Below, piece after piece: positions 16,726 through 27,971 of a DNA stretch of 64,000 bases. This DNA comes from Streptomyces sp. RKND-216 (GTDB taxonomy: Bacteria; Actinomycetota; Actinomycetes; Streptomycetales; Streptomycetaceae). Below the pieces are notes generated by a model. That model was given only the letters and a program-made list of their open reading frames with translations. It searched no databases and was not told where the DNA came from. Position 1 is the stretch's first letter. Each line of letters opens with the position of its first letter. Location: assembly GCF_004795255.1 (NCBI RefSeq), contig NZ_SSBQ01000002.1:973001-1037000 (forward strand). The letters are read 5' to 3'. The position numbers were made by a program, and so were the translations under genes.

Positions 16726-18393
16726 ATGAGCGACCACCCCGCGGAGACCCGCACCTCGGCCCACTCCCAGCACGCCGGGCACCCCGACAACACCGGTCAC
16801 GACAGCCACACCCGGCACCCCGCCCAGGAGCGTCACTGCGACGTCGCCGTCATCGGCGGCTCGGCCGCCGGTCTCGCCGCCGCCCTGCAGATCTCCCGCC
16901 AGCGACGCAGCGTCGTCGTGGTCGACGACGGCACCCCGCGCAACGCCCCGGCCGCGCACATGCACGGGTACCTGGGGCACGAGGGCGTCGCGCCCGACGA
17001 GCTGAGGGAGACCGGGCGCGCCGAGGTACGCGCGTACGGCGGGGAGGTGCTCTCCGGCCGGGTCGTGGGGGTGCACCGTCTCGACGACGGCCGGTTCCGG
17101 CTCGACCTCACCGGCGGGCATGCACTGACGGCCCGCCGCGTCCTCGCCGCGACCGGCCTGTTCGACGAACTCCCCGCTCTGGACGGCGTCGCCGAGGGAT
17201 GGGGACGGGGCGTGATCCACTGCCCGTTCTGCCACGGCTTCGAAGTGCGTGACCGGCGCCTGGTGCAGATCGTCACCCACGCTCTCGGCCTCCACCCGAC
17301 CCCGCTGTTCCGGCACCTGACCGACCGGCTGACCGTCGTACTGCACGATCCGGCCGGACTCGACGAGGAGGCCGTCGCCGCGCTCGCCGCCTCCGGCGTC
17401 GCCGTCGAACACGGCGAGGTCGGCCGGGTCCGCACCGGGCCGGAGGGCGAGGTGTCCGGAGTCGAACTCGGCGACGGTCGCGTCCTCGATGCCGACGCCG
17501 TCGTGGTCGGCCCGCGGTTCCGGGCACGTGTCGACATGCTGGCCGGGACCGGGCTCACCGCCACCCCGCACCCGACCGGCGCCGGCGACGTCCTCACGGT
17601 GGACCAGCGCGGCGAGACCGCCGTACCGGGGATCTACGCGGCTGGCAACGTCACCGACCCGAGCCTGCAGGTGCTGCCGTCGGCCGCCCAGGGCAGCCAG
17701 GTCGGCGCCATGATCGCCTTCAGCCTCGCCGAAGAGGATCTGCACGACGCCGTCCGGCGTTCGGGCGAGGAGGCCGACTGGGACCACCGCTACGGGGGCC
17801 CGGACCGGGCCTGGAGCGGCAACCCCAACGGCACGCTCGTCCACGAGGTCGCCAGCCTGCCCCCGGGCCGGGCGCTCGACGTCGGAACCGGCGAGGGCGC
17901 CGACGCCCTCTGGCTGGCCGAGCGCGGCTGGAAGGTGACCGCCACCGACATCTCCGGCAACGCGCTCGCCCGGGTGCGCGCCGAGGCGGATCGGCGCGGA
18001 CTCGCCGTCGACCTCCTGCGCAGCGACGCCAACGATCCCGTGCCCTTCGGCGCCGAGGCGTTCGACCTGGTCTCCCTGCAGTACGGCTCGTTCAAGCGCA
18101 CCCCCGACCAGCGCGGACTGCGCAGCCTGCTCGCCGCCGTGGCCCCGGGTGGCACGTTCCTGGTCGTGCACCACGACCTCACTCCCCTGCGCGACCCGGT
18201 GGACGTGGCCACCCAGACCCGGATGTACGACCCGGAGGCCTTCGTCGGGGTCGACGAGGTCGCCGCCGCGCTCACCGCCGACCCGGACACCTGGGAGGTC
18301 GAGATCCAGGAGACCCGGCCACGGCCCCCCGGCGCGGCCAGCACCCACCACGTGGACGACGTCGTCCTGCGCGCGACCCGGCGGGCGCGCTGA
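16726..18393 (+). CDS. Fusion: thioredoxin-reductase-like FAD oxidoreductase + SAM methyltransferase
   Basis: This 555-aa fusion has two enzyme parts. Residues about 38-340 are a thioredoxin-reductase-like flavoprotein: FAD motif VAVIGGSAAGLAAALQ, redox-type CPFCHG (CxxC), and a C-terminal GIYAAGNVTD FAD contact. The NADPH motif is poorly preserved, because the stretch after CPFCHG lacks a clear GxGxxA. Residues about 370-555 are a class I methyltransferase with the SAM loop ALDVGTGEGADALWLAERGW. The N-terminus is His-rich (residues 12-37), which could bind metal. The architecture recurs in Streptomyces. The substrate is unknown, and a redox or metalloid-stress role is only a guess. It is divergent from an XRE-cupin regulator. 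Confidence 0.85.
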   Translation: MSDHPAETRTSAHSQHAGHPDNTGHDSHTRHPAQERHCDVAVIGGSAAGLAAALQISRQRRSVVVVDDGTPRNAPAAHMHGYLGHEGVAPDELRETGRAEVRAYGGEVLSGRVVGVHRLDDGRFRLDLTGGHALTARRVLAATGLFDELPALDGVAEGWGRGVIHCPFCHGFEVRDRRLVQIVTHALGLHPTPLFRHLTDRLTVVLHDPAGLDEEAVAALAASGVAVEHGEVGRVRTGPEGEVSGVELGDGRVLDADAVVVGPRFRARVDMLAGTGLTATPHPTGAGDVLTVDQRGETAVPGIYAAGNVTDPSLQVLPSAAQGSQVGAMIAFSLAEEDLHDAVRRSGEEADWDHRYGGPDRAWSGNPNGTLVHEVASLPPGRALDVGTGEGADALWLAERGWKVTATDISGNALARVRAEADRRGLAVDLLRSDANDPVPFGAEAFDLVSLQYGSFKRTPDQRGLRSLLAAVAPGGTFLVVHHDLTPLRDPVDVATQTRMYDPEAFVGVDEVAAALTADPDTWEVEIQETRPRPPGAASTHHVDDVVLRATRRAR

Positions 18394-18448
18394 CCGCGCT
18401 GCCGGCCGGTGAGCACGACAGCGGAGGGGGAGCACGACGGAGCGCCGA

Positions 18449-18475
18449 CCCCGCCGCCTCGAAGACACGGCGGGG
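18449..18475. terminator. Hairpin between convergent genes
   Basis: A perfect 8-bp stem CCCCGCCG/CGGCGGGG (18449-18456, 18468-18475) with an 11-nt loop lies between the + strand fusion gene and the - strand geosmin synthase, both ending here. It likely works in both directions. Confidence 0.55.
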
Positions 18476-18528
18476 GATGTGAAACCACCGGCCTGAGGGG
18501 CGGGGGTGCGCCGGGGAGCAGGACCCTC

Positions 18529-20724
<2,196 letters not shown>

Positions 20725-22137
20725 TCAGTCGCGGCGGTGGTGGACCTCGACGTCCTCGAGGATGCCGAGCGCGTCCGGTACCAGTACCGCGGCCGAGTAG
20801 TAGGTGGACACCAGGTAGGAGATGACGGCCTTGTCGTCGATGCCCATGAAGCGGGCGTTGAGACCGGGCTCGATCTCGTCCGGGATACCGGTCTGGTGCA
20901 GACCGATGACACCCTGGTTGTCCTCCCCCAGCCGCATCGCGATCACCGAGGACGTGCCCTGCGGGGTCACCGGGATCTTGTTGCACGGAAGGATCGGCAC
21001 GCCGCGCCACGCCGGGACGGATTCGCCGTTGAGCTCGGCGTTCCCCGGGTACAGCCCGCGGTGGTTCAGCTCACGGCCGATCGCGGCGATGGCCTTCGGG
21101 TGCGCCAGCATCACACGGGTGTTGCGGCGACGGGACAGCAACTCGTCCAGGTCGTCCGGAGTGGGCGGCCCCGAGTGGGTACGGATGCGCTGCTTGTACT
21201 CCGCGTTGTGCAGCAGACCGAACTCACGGTTGTTGACGAGCTCGTGCTCCTGACGCTCGCGCAGCGCCTCCACCGCGAGCCGCAGCTGCTCCTCGGTCTG
21301 GTTCATCGGCTTGTTGTACAGGTCGGCGACGCGAGTGTGGACCCGCAGCACCGTCTGCGCGACCGACAGCTCGTACTCACGCGGTTTGAGCTCGTAGTCG
21401 ACGAAGGTGCCGGGCAGGGTGGGTTCCCCCACGTGACCGGAGGCCAGCGCGATCTCGGCCTCCCCCTGCCTGTTCTGTTCCTGCGAGGACAGGGCGCGGA
21501 ACGCGCCGACGTGCTCGCGGAGTGACGGAACGCGTTCCAGCAGGCGCTCGAAGTCGTCACGCCGCAGCTGAAGAAGAGTGCCGGACGTCAGCGCGGTCGC
21601 GGTGGCGTCCCAGGTGGCGGGCTCCCCGAGGAGCGCCTGTTCACCGAACCGGTCGCCCTCAGCCACCGTTTCCAGCACGAAGTCCTCGCCGTACCTGCTC
21701 GATCGCGTACGGCGGACCCTGCCGTGGGCGATCAGGCGCACGTACTGGACGTCCTCACCCTCGCGAGCCAGCACCTCACCGGCCTCGAAGTCGTGCTGTG
21801 TGAAGGCGTCGGCCAGCGCCGAGAGGGCCTCTCCGTCCTCGAATCCGCGGAAGATGCCCAGCTCCCCCAGCTCCGGGGGAATCACACGGACGGTCGCGCC
21901 GGTCTGATCGAAGTCGATGCGGCCGTCCCCGACCGCGTAGGTCAGCCGCCGGTTGACACGGTAGACACCGCCCTCGGTCTGCACCCACGGGAGGACCTTG
22001 AGAAGCCAGCGCGAGGTGATGCCCTGCATCTGCGGGGCGGACTTGGTGGTGGTCGCGAGCTTCCGCGCGGCGGCGGTACTGAGAGACCGCAGCGGTTCCT
22101 CGGTCTCTGCGGCCCGAGGCTGCGACGGGGTGGTCAT
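20725..22137 (-). CDS. EshA-type cyclic-nucleotide-binding protein, family 2B encapsulin shell
   Basis: This 470-aa protein matches the size of EshA. An N-terminal arm (about 1-90) is followed by an inserted cyclic-nucleotide-binding domain (about 93-215; [14 protein letters not shown], then the phosphate-binding-cassette-like [19 protein letters not shown]). The HK97-like shell part follows (about 245-470; [33 protein letters not shown]). EshA-like proteins are now classed as family 2B encapsulins, and terpene cyclases are known cargo of that family. Being first in a two-gene operon with geosmin synthase implies a shell/cargo pair. The ATG at 22137 has GGAGGA 5 nt upstream. The lack of an arginine in the cassette (TW in place of the usual RA) raises doubt about cAMP binding. 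Confidence 0.9.
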   Translation of the reverse strand: MTTPSQPRAAETEEPLRSLSTAAARKLATTTKSAPQMQGITSRWLLKVLPWVQTEGGVYRVNRRLTYAVGDGRIDFDQTGATVRVIPPELGELGIFRGFEDGEALSALADAFTQHDFEAGEVLAREGEDVQYVRLIAHGRVRRTRSSRYGEDFVLETVAEGDRFGEQALLGEPATWDATATALTSGTLLQLRRDDFERLLERVPSLREHVGAFRALSSQEQNRQGEAEIALASGHVGEPTLPGTFVDYELKPREYELSVAQTVLRVHTRVADLYNKPMNQTEEQLRLAVEALRERQEHELVNNREFGLLHNAEYKQRIRTHSGPPTPDDLDELLSRRRNTRVMLAHPKAIAAIGRELNHRGLYPGNAELNGESVPAWRGVPILPCNKIPVTPQGTSSVIAMRLGEDNQGVIGLHQTGIPDEIEPGLNARFMGIDDKAVISYLVSTYYSAAVLVPDALGILEDVEVHHRRD

Positions 22138-22184
22138 GCGTGTCCTCCGTGGGGGCGTGCGGACGACCGGCGGTCGTCTGGGCG

Positions 22185-22236
22185 TGCGTCAGAGCTGTCA
22201 ACATCAATTAGACCTGACGCAGCGGGAGTTGACGCA
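22185..22236. promoter_or_regulatory. Triple TGACGCA box upstream of the encapsulin-geosmin operon
   Basis: Within 100 bp upstream of the encapsulin start there are three copies of one heptamer: TGCGTCA (inverted) at 22185-22191, TGACGCA at 22215-22221 and TGACGCA at 22230-22236. The sequence between the first two is AT-rich, and a - strand TTGACA lies at 22201-22196. The outer copies extend to 10-bp arms (GCGTGCGTCA/TGACGCACGC). This looks like an operator overlapping the operon promoter. Confidence 0.5.
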
Positions 22237-22851
22237 CGCGGGGTTGCGCCCCGGACGTGGTGCACGGGCTCGGCCGCTTCCCGCGGGCCTACCGGCGCCG
22301 CGCACGGCCGGGAAAGAAACGGTGTCCGAGGGATGCGCCGCTGAACGGACGCTCCGCAGAACAGGACCAGCCGTCCTCGACCACACAGCGGGCCAAGCGC
22401 AGACGTCCGGTCTCGGGCAGCTGGACATTACGGTGGGACACCGGGCGGGTCCTTTGGGACGGCGGACGAGTGACTTGGCGGTTCTCATCCTGCCGCTGAA
22501 GAACCCGCCCCTTCGTACCGGCCCCAGCGTCACCAACCTCACCGAACAACACACCTAGAGCCTCCGACCTACCCGGGGCGGTTCAGGTGCATGCGGCAAC
22601 GGCGACTGGGTAGGCAAGAGCTTCCTTCCTCCGGAGGTGTCCCGGATCGCTTCGGAGGACGTACGTGGGGTGCACCGCTGTTATAGCCCGACCGGTGTCG
22701 ATCCGTGACCGCCGACCCGGCCCCGGAGTGGCCGGCATGTCGTCCGGTGAGAGACGCGGGCTCTGACCGGCGAAGACACCCCGCTCCCTGTACTGAGGAT
22801 CGAGGAGCGTGGATTCACATCCGCTGCCGGGACGGCGGAGGCGAAGAGCGA
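22237..22851. other. Intergenic region with no supported gene
   Basis: About 600 bp between the geosmin operon promoter and the terminator of the next cluster. Short open frames exist on both strands, but none has a Shine-Dalgarno plus a recognisable product. I see no repeat or mobile-element remnant. It marks the boundary between the terpene region and the leinamycin-type cluster. Confidence 0.4.
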
Positions 22852-22880
22852 GGGCGGCCTTTCGCATCGAGAGGCCGCCC
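22852..22880 (-). terminator. Hairpin downstream of the SnoaL-like gene
   Basis: Nine-bp arms GGGCGGCCT (22852-22860) and AGGCCGCCC (22872-22880) enclose an 11-nt loop about 90 bp beyond the last gene of the - strand cluster. It probably terminates that transcript. Confidence 0.55.
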
Positions 22881-22969
22881 GTTGATCTTTCACCGGGCAC
22901 GTCGGGCCGGAGCGGGAGGAAGGCGCCGACCCACCTGTCGGTACGGGTTCGCTCAGCGACCCGCAGGCC

Positions 22970-23335
22970 TCAGGATGCCCACCAGTCCCGGGATCCGCCC
23001 TCATCCGCGCCGCACTGACGCCAGATCAGACCGTCGCGGAGCACGTACACGCCGAACGTGACGACCACCTCACCGCGGACGGTCATGGTGCCGCGCATCA
23101 TGACCGTGTCATCGGTCTGGATGAACTCGTTCATCTCCACGTGCTGCAGGTCGAGTTCCCAGTAGCGGGCCAGGAGTTTCCGGATCTCGTCCTCTCCCCG
23201 CACGGTGCCGGTGAACCGGATCCACTCGGCGTCAGGGTGGTACAGCTTCATGAGTCCGTCCAGGTCACGCTCCGCCGTGCAGCGAACCATTTCGGCGAAG
23301 AGAGGGTGCAGCTCGATCTCGGCTTCTGTGCTCAT
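22970..23335 (-). CDS. SnoaL/NTF2-like small protein
   Basis: This 121-aa protein of the SnoaL-like (NTF2 cone) superfamily shows the helix LFAEMVRCTAERDLDGLMKLYHPDAEWIRF, then a strand-rich half with EFIQTDD and FGVYVLRDGLIWRQ. Members are polyketide cyclases, hydroxylases, isomerases or simple ligand binders, so a catalytic role cannot be read directly. The ATG at 23335 has GGAG 7 nt upstream; open frame to 23419 is not supported. It lies 90 bp after the acyl ligase in the same direction and is the last gene of the cluster on this side. It may act on the polyketide or its precursor. Confidence 0.78.
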   Translation of the reverse strand: MSTEAEIELHPLFAEMVRCTAERDLDGLMKLYHPDAEWIRFTGTVRGEDEIRKLLARYWELDLQHVEMNEFIQTDDTVMMRGTMTVRGEVVVTFGVYVLRDGLIWRQCGADEGGSRDWWAS

Positions 23336-23425
23336 GACAAGGCTCCAGTCGGTTCGGCGGTATCCGTTGCGGACGAGGCGGGCGAGCGGACGAGGTGGCG
23401 TCGAAGACGGAAGGGGCACCGGGGG

Positions 23426-24913
23426 TCAGGAAGCGGAGAACCAGCCGCGAATGGAGCGTTTGATCACCTTCCCGAGGTCGTTGCGCGGCAGTTCGTCCAC
23501 GAGAAGGACCTGAGAGGGTGCCTCGTGGAAGGCGAGTGCACCACGGGCGTGGGCCAGAAGCGCCGACGTCATGCCGGCGTCGTGAGGGGCTCCCTCAGCA
23601 GGAACGACCGCTGCGACCACGGCGCCCTCCGCTGTTCCCACGACGGCGACGTCGCCGACGGAGTCGTGAGCGAGCAGGGCGGATTCGACCCGGAGCGTGG
23701 AGACGATCCCCCTCGGGGTGCGAACGGCGTCCGACTCACGGTCGAAGAGATGCAGCTCGCCCTCCTCGTCAAGGTGCCCGAGGTCGCCGGTGTCGCACCA
23801 TCCGCCCGGGGGTGTCCCCTGCTCCTCGGGTCCGGAGTCCAGGCGGACGCGGGCCGGCGCGCCTTCGGCACGCAGCCATATGCGCCCCACCTGCCCCTGC
23901 GGCAGGGCCTCACCCTGCTCGTCGGTGATCAGTACGTGCGTGCCGGGTGCCGGGCGACCGACGGACATCGGGCGAGACGGGTCGAAGGTGCCGATGGTGA
24001 CCGCGGGTTTGGCCTGGCTCGCCGAATAGGCGCCGATCACGGAGGCGTTCGGCATGGCTTTCAGCAATGCCTGAGCAAGCGGTGGGTGCAGAAAGGCAGA
24101 CGCCGTAGCCACCGTTCTGACCGATGAGACATCGTAGCGCTCCAGCACTCCGTCTCGGACGAGTTGCACCGCGAGGTGCGGAGTCATCATGATCGTGCTC
24201 GCGGCATGCTCCTCGATCAGCGCGCCCAGCCGGTCGGCGTCACCGGGAGGTGCAAGGACGAGGGTCGTCGGGGTGGCGTTGAGGACCATCGAGACCGTGG
24301 TCGCGCTCGCGGTGATGCCGAGCTTCACCGAGGCCACCATCGGCGTCGGTTCGTCGTGGGCCATGACCGAAGGCGGGCCCCCGGCGGTCGCCAGGTTCTC
24401 GTGGGAGACAACCACTCCCCGCGCCATCCCCGTGGTTCCCGAGGAGTAGACGACCTCCGCGTCGTCATGCGGGCTGTGTGCGAGCGCGACCGGCGGGCCG
24501 TCGGCCATCGACAGCTCGTCCAAAGACCGCGTCCACCGGACAGACAGGTCGTCGGGCGGGAGTGTCCGCCCATGCACGATGCCGACCATGCGGCTCTGCC
24601 GTACCCGGCGTTCCGTCTCTGCGGCGGGCAGGCGCACGGACAAGTGCACGACCGCCGCACCGGCCTTGAGCGCGCCGAGGTACGCAACGGCGTAATCGGC
24701 CCAGTCCATGCCGCCGAAGTGGATGCCGACGCGGTCACCGCGACGCACGCCCGCCGCCTGCAGGCCCCGCGCCACCGCCTCCGAACGACGGTCCCAGGCG
24801 CCGTACAGCAGGTCCGGTCGTCCGTCGATGACGAGAGCCACACGGTCGGGGTGCAGCGCCGCGTGCGCGTGAAGTTGGTCGGTGAGGTAGGAGATGGTGG
24901 TCCGCTTCGTCAT
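23426..24913 (-). CDS. AMP-dependent acyl-CoA ligase/adenylating enzyme
   Basis: This 495-aa ANL-superfamily enzyme activates a carboxylic acid as the acyl-AMP, usually then to CoA. The P-loop-like motif VVYSSGTTGMARG lies near residue 150. The A8 motif appears as GWCDTGDLGHLDEEG, and the C-terminal catalytic Lys is in PRNDLGKVIKR. No carrier domain is fused. The ATG at 24913 is chosen; a GTG at 24922 that overlaps the PIG-L stop (GTGA) is equally plausible. Leinamycin-type clusters encode a stand-alone CoA ligase, LnmW, of unsettled role. The residues lining the acid pocket do not let me name the substrate. Confidence 0.82.
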   Translation of the reverse strand: MTKRTTISYLTDQLHAHAALHPDRVALVIDGRPDLLYGAWDRRSEAVARGLQAAGVRRGDRVGIHFGGMDWADYAVAYLGALKAGAAVVHLSVRLPAAETERRVRQSRMVGIVHGRTLPPDDLSVRWTRSLDELSMADGPPVALAHSPHDDAEVVYSSGTTGMARGVVVSHENLATAGGPPSVMAHDEPTPMVASVKLGITASATTVSMVLNATPTTLVLAPPGDADRLGALIEEHAASTIMMTPHLAVQLVRDGVLERYDVSSVRTVATASAFLHPPLAQALLKAMPNASVIGAYSASQAKPAVTIGTFDPSRPMSVGRPAPGTHVLITDEQGEALPQGQVGRIWLRAEGAPARVRLDSGPEEQGTPPGGWCDTGDLGHLDEEGELHLFDRESDAVRTPRGIVSTLRVESALLAHDSVGDVAVVGTAEGAVVAAVVPAEGAPHDAGMTSALLAHARGALAFHEAPSQVLLVDELPRNDLGKVIKRSIRGWFSAS

Positions 24914-24918
24914 CCGTG

Positions 24919-25650
24919 TCACCCCACAAGCTCGAAGGCGACGCCTTTGCGGTCCCCGAACCGGGGCGCGGTGGCGGCCAGGAGGTGGTCGAGAATGAAG
25001 CGTGCCCGATCCTCCGGCGGATCCTCGCTCAGAGCCAGGAGGTAGCGGCGATGGGCGGCGAGGGAGCGGACAGCGCGTTCCGCGGCGTCCGCATCGACGG
25101 CCACAGCGTGTGTTGCGCGGGGGGAGCCGGCGACTGCCACGCGGCGGGCACGCCACGGTTCGAGACCCTCCTCGGCGAGCCTGGGGAAGATCCACGGGTT
25201 GGCGGCGTCGGCCACCGCGTCCAGGGCGGCCCGGCCGACGGCACGGTGATCGGGGGTGTTCCAGGCGCCGGAGGCCCAGGTGTCGTGGTGGTTGAAGGTG
25301 AGGATGAGGTCGGGACGCCACCTGCGTACGGCGCGGGCCAGGTCCCTGCGCAGGTCCGGCCCGTAGACGATGGAGCCGTCGGCGTGCCCTTCGAGGAAGT
25401 CGACGTCGCGCACGCCGAGTTCCGCCGCGGCCTTGCGTTGTTCCGCTTCGCGCGCCGGTCCACACTGCTCCGGCGCGAGGTCGGATATACCGGCTTCGCC
25501 GCGGGTCACCAGGAGGTAGACCACTTCCCGGCCCTGCGCGGTCCACCGGGCGATGGCAGGGCCGGCCCCGAACTCGATGTCGTCGGGATGGGCAACGATG
25601 GCGAGCGCGCGGCTCCAGTCGTCGGGCATGTCGAGGAGTGCGTCGGCCAT
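24919..25650 (-). CDS. PIG-L/LmbE-family metal-dependent deacetylase
   Basis: This 243-aa PIG-L family hydrolase has the zinc-binding AHPDDIEFG motif at residues 20-28, TRGEAG near residue 52, and the second metal motif [13 protein letters not shown] near residue 133. Relatives deacetylate GlcNAc conjugates (MshB) or cleave mycothiol S-conjugates (Mca). Next to a gene set for a sulfur-containing, thiol-reactive metabolite, a role in mycothiol-conjugate processing or self-protection is attractive but only inferred. It overlaps or abuts the acyl ligase gene and lies 150 bp downstream of the MFS gene. Confidence 0.85.
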   Translation of the reverse strand: MADALLDMPDDWSRALAIVAHPDDIEFGAGPAIARWTAQGREVVYLLVTRGEAGISDLAPEQCGPAREAEQRKAAAELGVRDVDFLEGHADGSIVYGPDLRRDLARAVRRWRPDLILTFNHHDTWASGAWNTPDHRAVGRAALDAVADAANPWIFPRLAEEGLEPWRARRVAVAGSPRATHAVAVDADAAERAVRSLAAHRRYLLALSEDPPEDRARFILDHLLAATAPRFGDRKGVAFELVG

Positions 25651-25800
25651 GAGATCTCCGTACGTTGTCGGCGAGGGGATGGACCGACGGCGTCCGAGCG
25701 ACGTTCCGGGGCTCGGCTGCAGCCGGGGCTGACATGCGTTGCGAACGCGGTGGACGGAAGTGAAGCACTTTCCCGAGGCGCCGGGGCCGGTGACGGGTTC

Positions 25801-27228
25801 TCAGGCGGCCTCGGGCTCGGACGGTACGCGAATGACCAGAAGGGCGACCGCCAGGGCTGCGGCCATGATGGCGGTACAGGACAGGAATCCGACGCGGAAG
25901 CTGTACGTGTCGCCCAGGCCACCGGTCGCCTGCGTGACGGTGGTCAGCACCGCGAGCCCGAGCGAGCCTCCTACGAGCATCGCGGTGTTGAACAGGCCCG
26001 AGACGGCACCAGCGTCGGTGGGTGCGATGCCGGCGGTGGCGAGGGAGCCGGCGGGCATCATGGTCAGGCCGAGGCCGATGCCGGAGAGGATGGTGGGGCC
26101 GAGCACCGCGCCCAGGTAGGAGACGGAGGGTGCCGCGACACCGAGCCACGCCATGCCCACCCCGAGGAAGCTGAGGCCAAGCACCAGCATGCGCCTGAGT
26201 CCCACCCGGTCGACCGTCTTCGTGCATACCTGCGCGGAGACCATCAGGATGGCGATCAGAGGAAGGTAGGCGATGCCCGTCCTGAGCGCGGAGAACCCCA
26301 GTTGACCCTGCAGGTACAGCGTGACGAAGTAGAAGTAGCTCATCTGCGTGGCCCCCCACATCATCATGATGCCCAGGGCACCGCCCGTATTCCGTCGGCG
26401 GAGGAGGTGCAGGGGGACGACCGGGTGTTCCTGTCGCCGCTCCACCGCGAAGAACAGGACCAGGAGCCCCGCCACAACCACGAGCAGACCCCCGCGCTGC
26501 GGGGCGCTCCAGGGGTTGTCGGTGTCCAGGAACACGAAGACGGTCAGCAGAAGTGCCGCAGTGATCGTCACCGCCCCCACCACGTCGAGCGACGGCCGCT
26601 CCTCGGCACGGCTGTCGGTGAGGGTGGTGAGCGAGAGCACGACGATGGCGAGCCCGATCGGGATGGAGAGGAAGAAGCTGAACGGCCAACCAGGGCCGGA
26701 CGTCAGCAGACCGCCGAGGAGGAGGCCGAAGAGTGCCCCCGCAGCTGCGGCGCTGCCCCACAGCGCCAGAGCCTTCTGTCGCTTGGGCCCCTCGGGGAAG
26801 GAAGTGATGATGAGGGACAGCACGACCGGCGCGGTCAGGGCACCCCCGACTCCCTGGACCGCTCGCCCGACGACCATCGTCGCCGGATCGGTTGCGAAGC
26901 CGCAGACGGCGGAAGCCACGGTGAACACGGTGATGCCGATGATGAGGACCCGGCGGCGTCCGAACACGTCACCGATCCGGCCTCCGATGAGGAGCAACCC
27001 TCCGTAGAGGAGGGCGTAGGCGTTGACCACCCACGGCAGGCCCGGTTCGCTGAAGCCCAGGTCACGCTTGATGAACGGCAACGCGACGTTGACGATGGTC
27101 TGGTCGACCTGGATGAGCAGCTCGGCCATCAGCAGCGTGAGCAGAATGAGCCGCGTGAGGACGGAGCCCGGCTCCGCGGTGGCTCTCTTGTCGGTTGCCG
27201 AGGGCTCGTCGGTGGGCCGGACGGTCAT
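25801..27228 (-). CDS. MFS drug-efflux transporter (DHA2, 14-TM)
   Basis: This 475-aa major-facilitator transporter of the 14-TM DHA2 type uses proton antiport. TM1 carries LIQVDQTIVNVALP (motif D1). The loop-2 motif A is GGRIGDVFGRRRVLI, and motif C-like glycines follow in TM5. It most likely exports the product of the adjacent leinamycin-type cluster, as LnmY-type MFS proteins are thought to do. The ATG at 27228 has AGGAGA 3 nt upstream. Open frame upstream to 27696 overlaps the DUF3224 gene and is rejected. Confidence 0.88.
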   Translation of the reverse strand: MTVRPTDEPSATDKRATAEPGSVLTRLILLTLLMAELLIQVDQTIVNVALPFIKRDLGFSEPGLPWVVNAYALLYGGLLLIGGRIGDVFGRRRVLIIGITVFTVASAVCGFATDPATMVVGRAVQGVGGALTAPVVLSLIITSFPEGPKRQKALALWGSAAAAGALFGLLLGGLLTSGPGWPFSFFLSIPIGLAIVVLSLTTLTDSRAEERPSLDVVGAVTITAALLLTVFVFLDTDNPWSAPQRGGLLVVVAGLLVLFFAVERRQEHPVVPLHLLRRRNTGGALGIMMMWGATQMSYFYFVTLYLQGQLGFSALRTGIAYLPLIAILMVSAQVCTKTVDRVGLRRMLVLGLSFLGVGMAWLGVAAPSVSYLGAVLGPTILSGIGLGLTMMPAGSLATAGIAPTDAGAVSGLFNTAMLVGGSLGLAVLTTVTQATGGLGDTYSFRVGFLSCTAIMAAALAVALLVIRVPSEPEAA

Positions 27229-27371
27229 GACTCTCCTGGTCTCCTGTGCGCACCCGCCGGTCCGGCGGGCTCGGACGCACCCCACAGTAAGGACGGGGAT
27301 GCGGGCGGGATGCTCACTACAGCGCATCGCGGGGGGAACGCAGCCGGTGCCCCGCAGGGGTGAGCGTGCAG

Positions 27372-27401
27372 GGGCCGGGGCGCACGTCGCGGCCCCGGCC
27401 C
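27372..27401 (-). terminator. GC-rich hairpin after the DUF3224 gene
   Basis: A perfect 10-bp stem, GGGCCGGGGC at 27372-27381 and GCCCCGGCCC at 27392-27401, with a 10-nt loop, lies 18 bp beyond the DUF3224 stop on the - strand. It likely separates that gene from the MFS gene. Confidence 0.6.
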
Positions 27402-27418
27402 AGTGACACGTCCCGCCG

Positions 27419-27811
27419 TCAGAGGCGGTATTCGACCGTGTACTCGGCCGTCTTCTCATCCAGGGACTTGACGGATCCGGTGCCCGAGATGCCGGCGAAG
27501 TCGCCGGTTCCGGTCCCCTCGACGAGGGTCCACCTCTCGTCGGCGGCACTGGTGAAGACACCTTCGATACGCGCCACGAAGGTGCCTTTCCTGTCGCCGA
27601 TGGAGCCCTCGAAGCGCTGGAGGCCCACGTACGTGGCCGAGCCGCCCTCTCCGTAGGCGAGGAGGTACTCCAGGACGCCCTCGCCCTCAAGGTCACCGCT
27701 GAAGGTGTTCTCCACGCTGGCGCGTGTCAGGGAGGCTGAACCCTCCTGCTGGTGGTACGGGTTCTCGTTCCACGACTTCGTGGTGTACGTGCCGGTTGCT
27801 CGGGTGGTCAT
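27419..27811 (-). CDS. DUF3224 protein (copy 1)
   Basis: This 130-aa DUF3224 protein is all-beta and looks like a single allene-oxide-cyclase-type barrel. It repeats glycine-rich strands such as FSGDLEGEGVLEY, ATYVGLQRFEGSIGDRKG and VEGTGTGDFAGISGTGSV. No catalytic residues are established for the family. A second family member is encoded at 29343 on the other strand, on the far side of the P450. A role as binding, cyclisation or stress protein for the pathway is only inferred from that placement. Confidence 0.8.
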   Translation of the reverse strand: MTTRATGTYTTKSWNENPYHQQEGSASLTRASVENTFSGDLEGEGVLEYLLAYGEGGSATYVGLQRFEGSIGDRKGTFVARIEGVFTSAADERWTLVEGTGTGDFAGISGTGSVKSLDEKTAEYTVEYRL

Positions 27812-27870
27812 CCTGCGGTGGTCCTCTCGTGCGGGACGATCGACTGGCCGTGACTGTGCGCCAGCTGATG

Positions 27871-27892
27871 TGACGGACCGTCATCGTATACT
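27871..27892. promoter_or_regulatory. Palindrome and TATACT upstream of DUF3224 copy 1
   Basis: A perfect 13-bp palindrome TGACGGACCGTCA (27871-27883) is followed by TATACT (27887-27892), which reads GTATAC-like on both strands, about 60-80 bp before the DUF3224 start. The pairing of a TetR/MarR-size operator with a -10-like element suggests a regulated promoter. No regulator gene is adjacent. Confidence 0.4.
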
Positions 27893-27971
27893 CCGGGGAC
27901 AGCCTGTCCTTCCGCGTACGTCGGGCAGGGCTCAGTTCAAGCCACCGGGCTCGGAAGGTGCAACCGAATCT

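Noticed and set aside
16726..16850. His-rich N-terminus of the fusion protein as a signal peptide
   Set aside because: It has no hydrophobic core and no cleavage site, so secretion is not supported.
24914..26761. Upstream extension of the acyl ligase frame
   Set aside because: It overlaps the PIG-L and MFS genes out of frame and has shadow-like composition.
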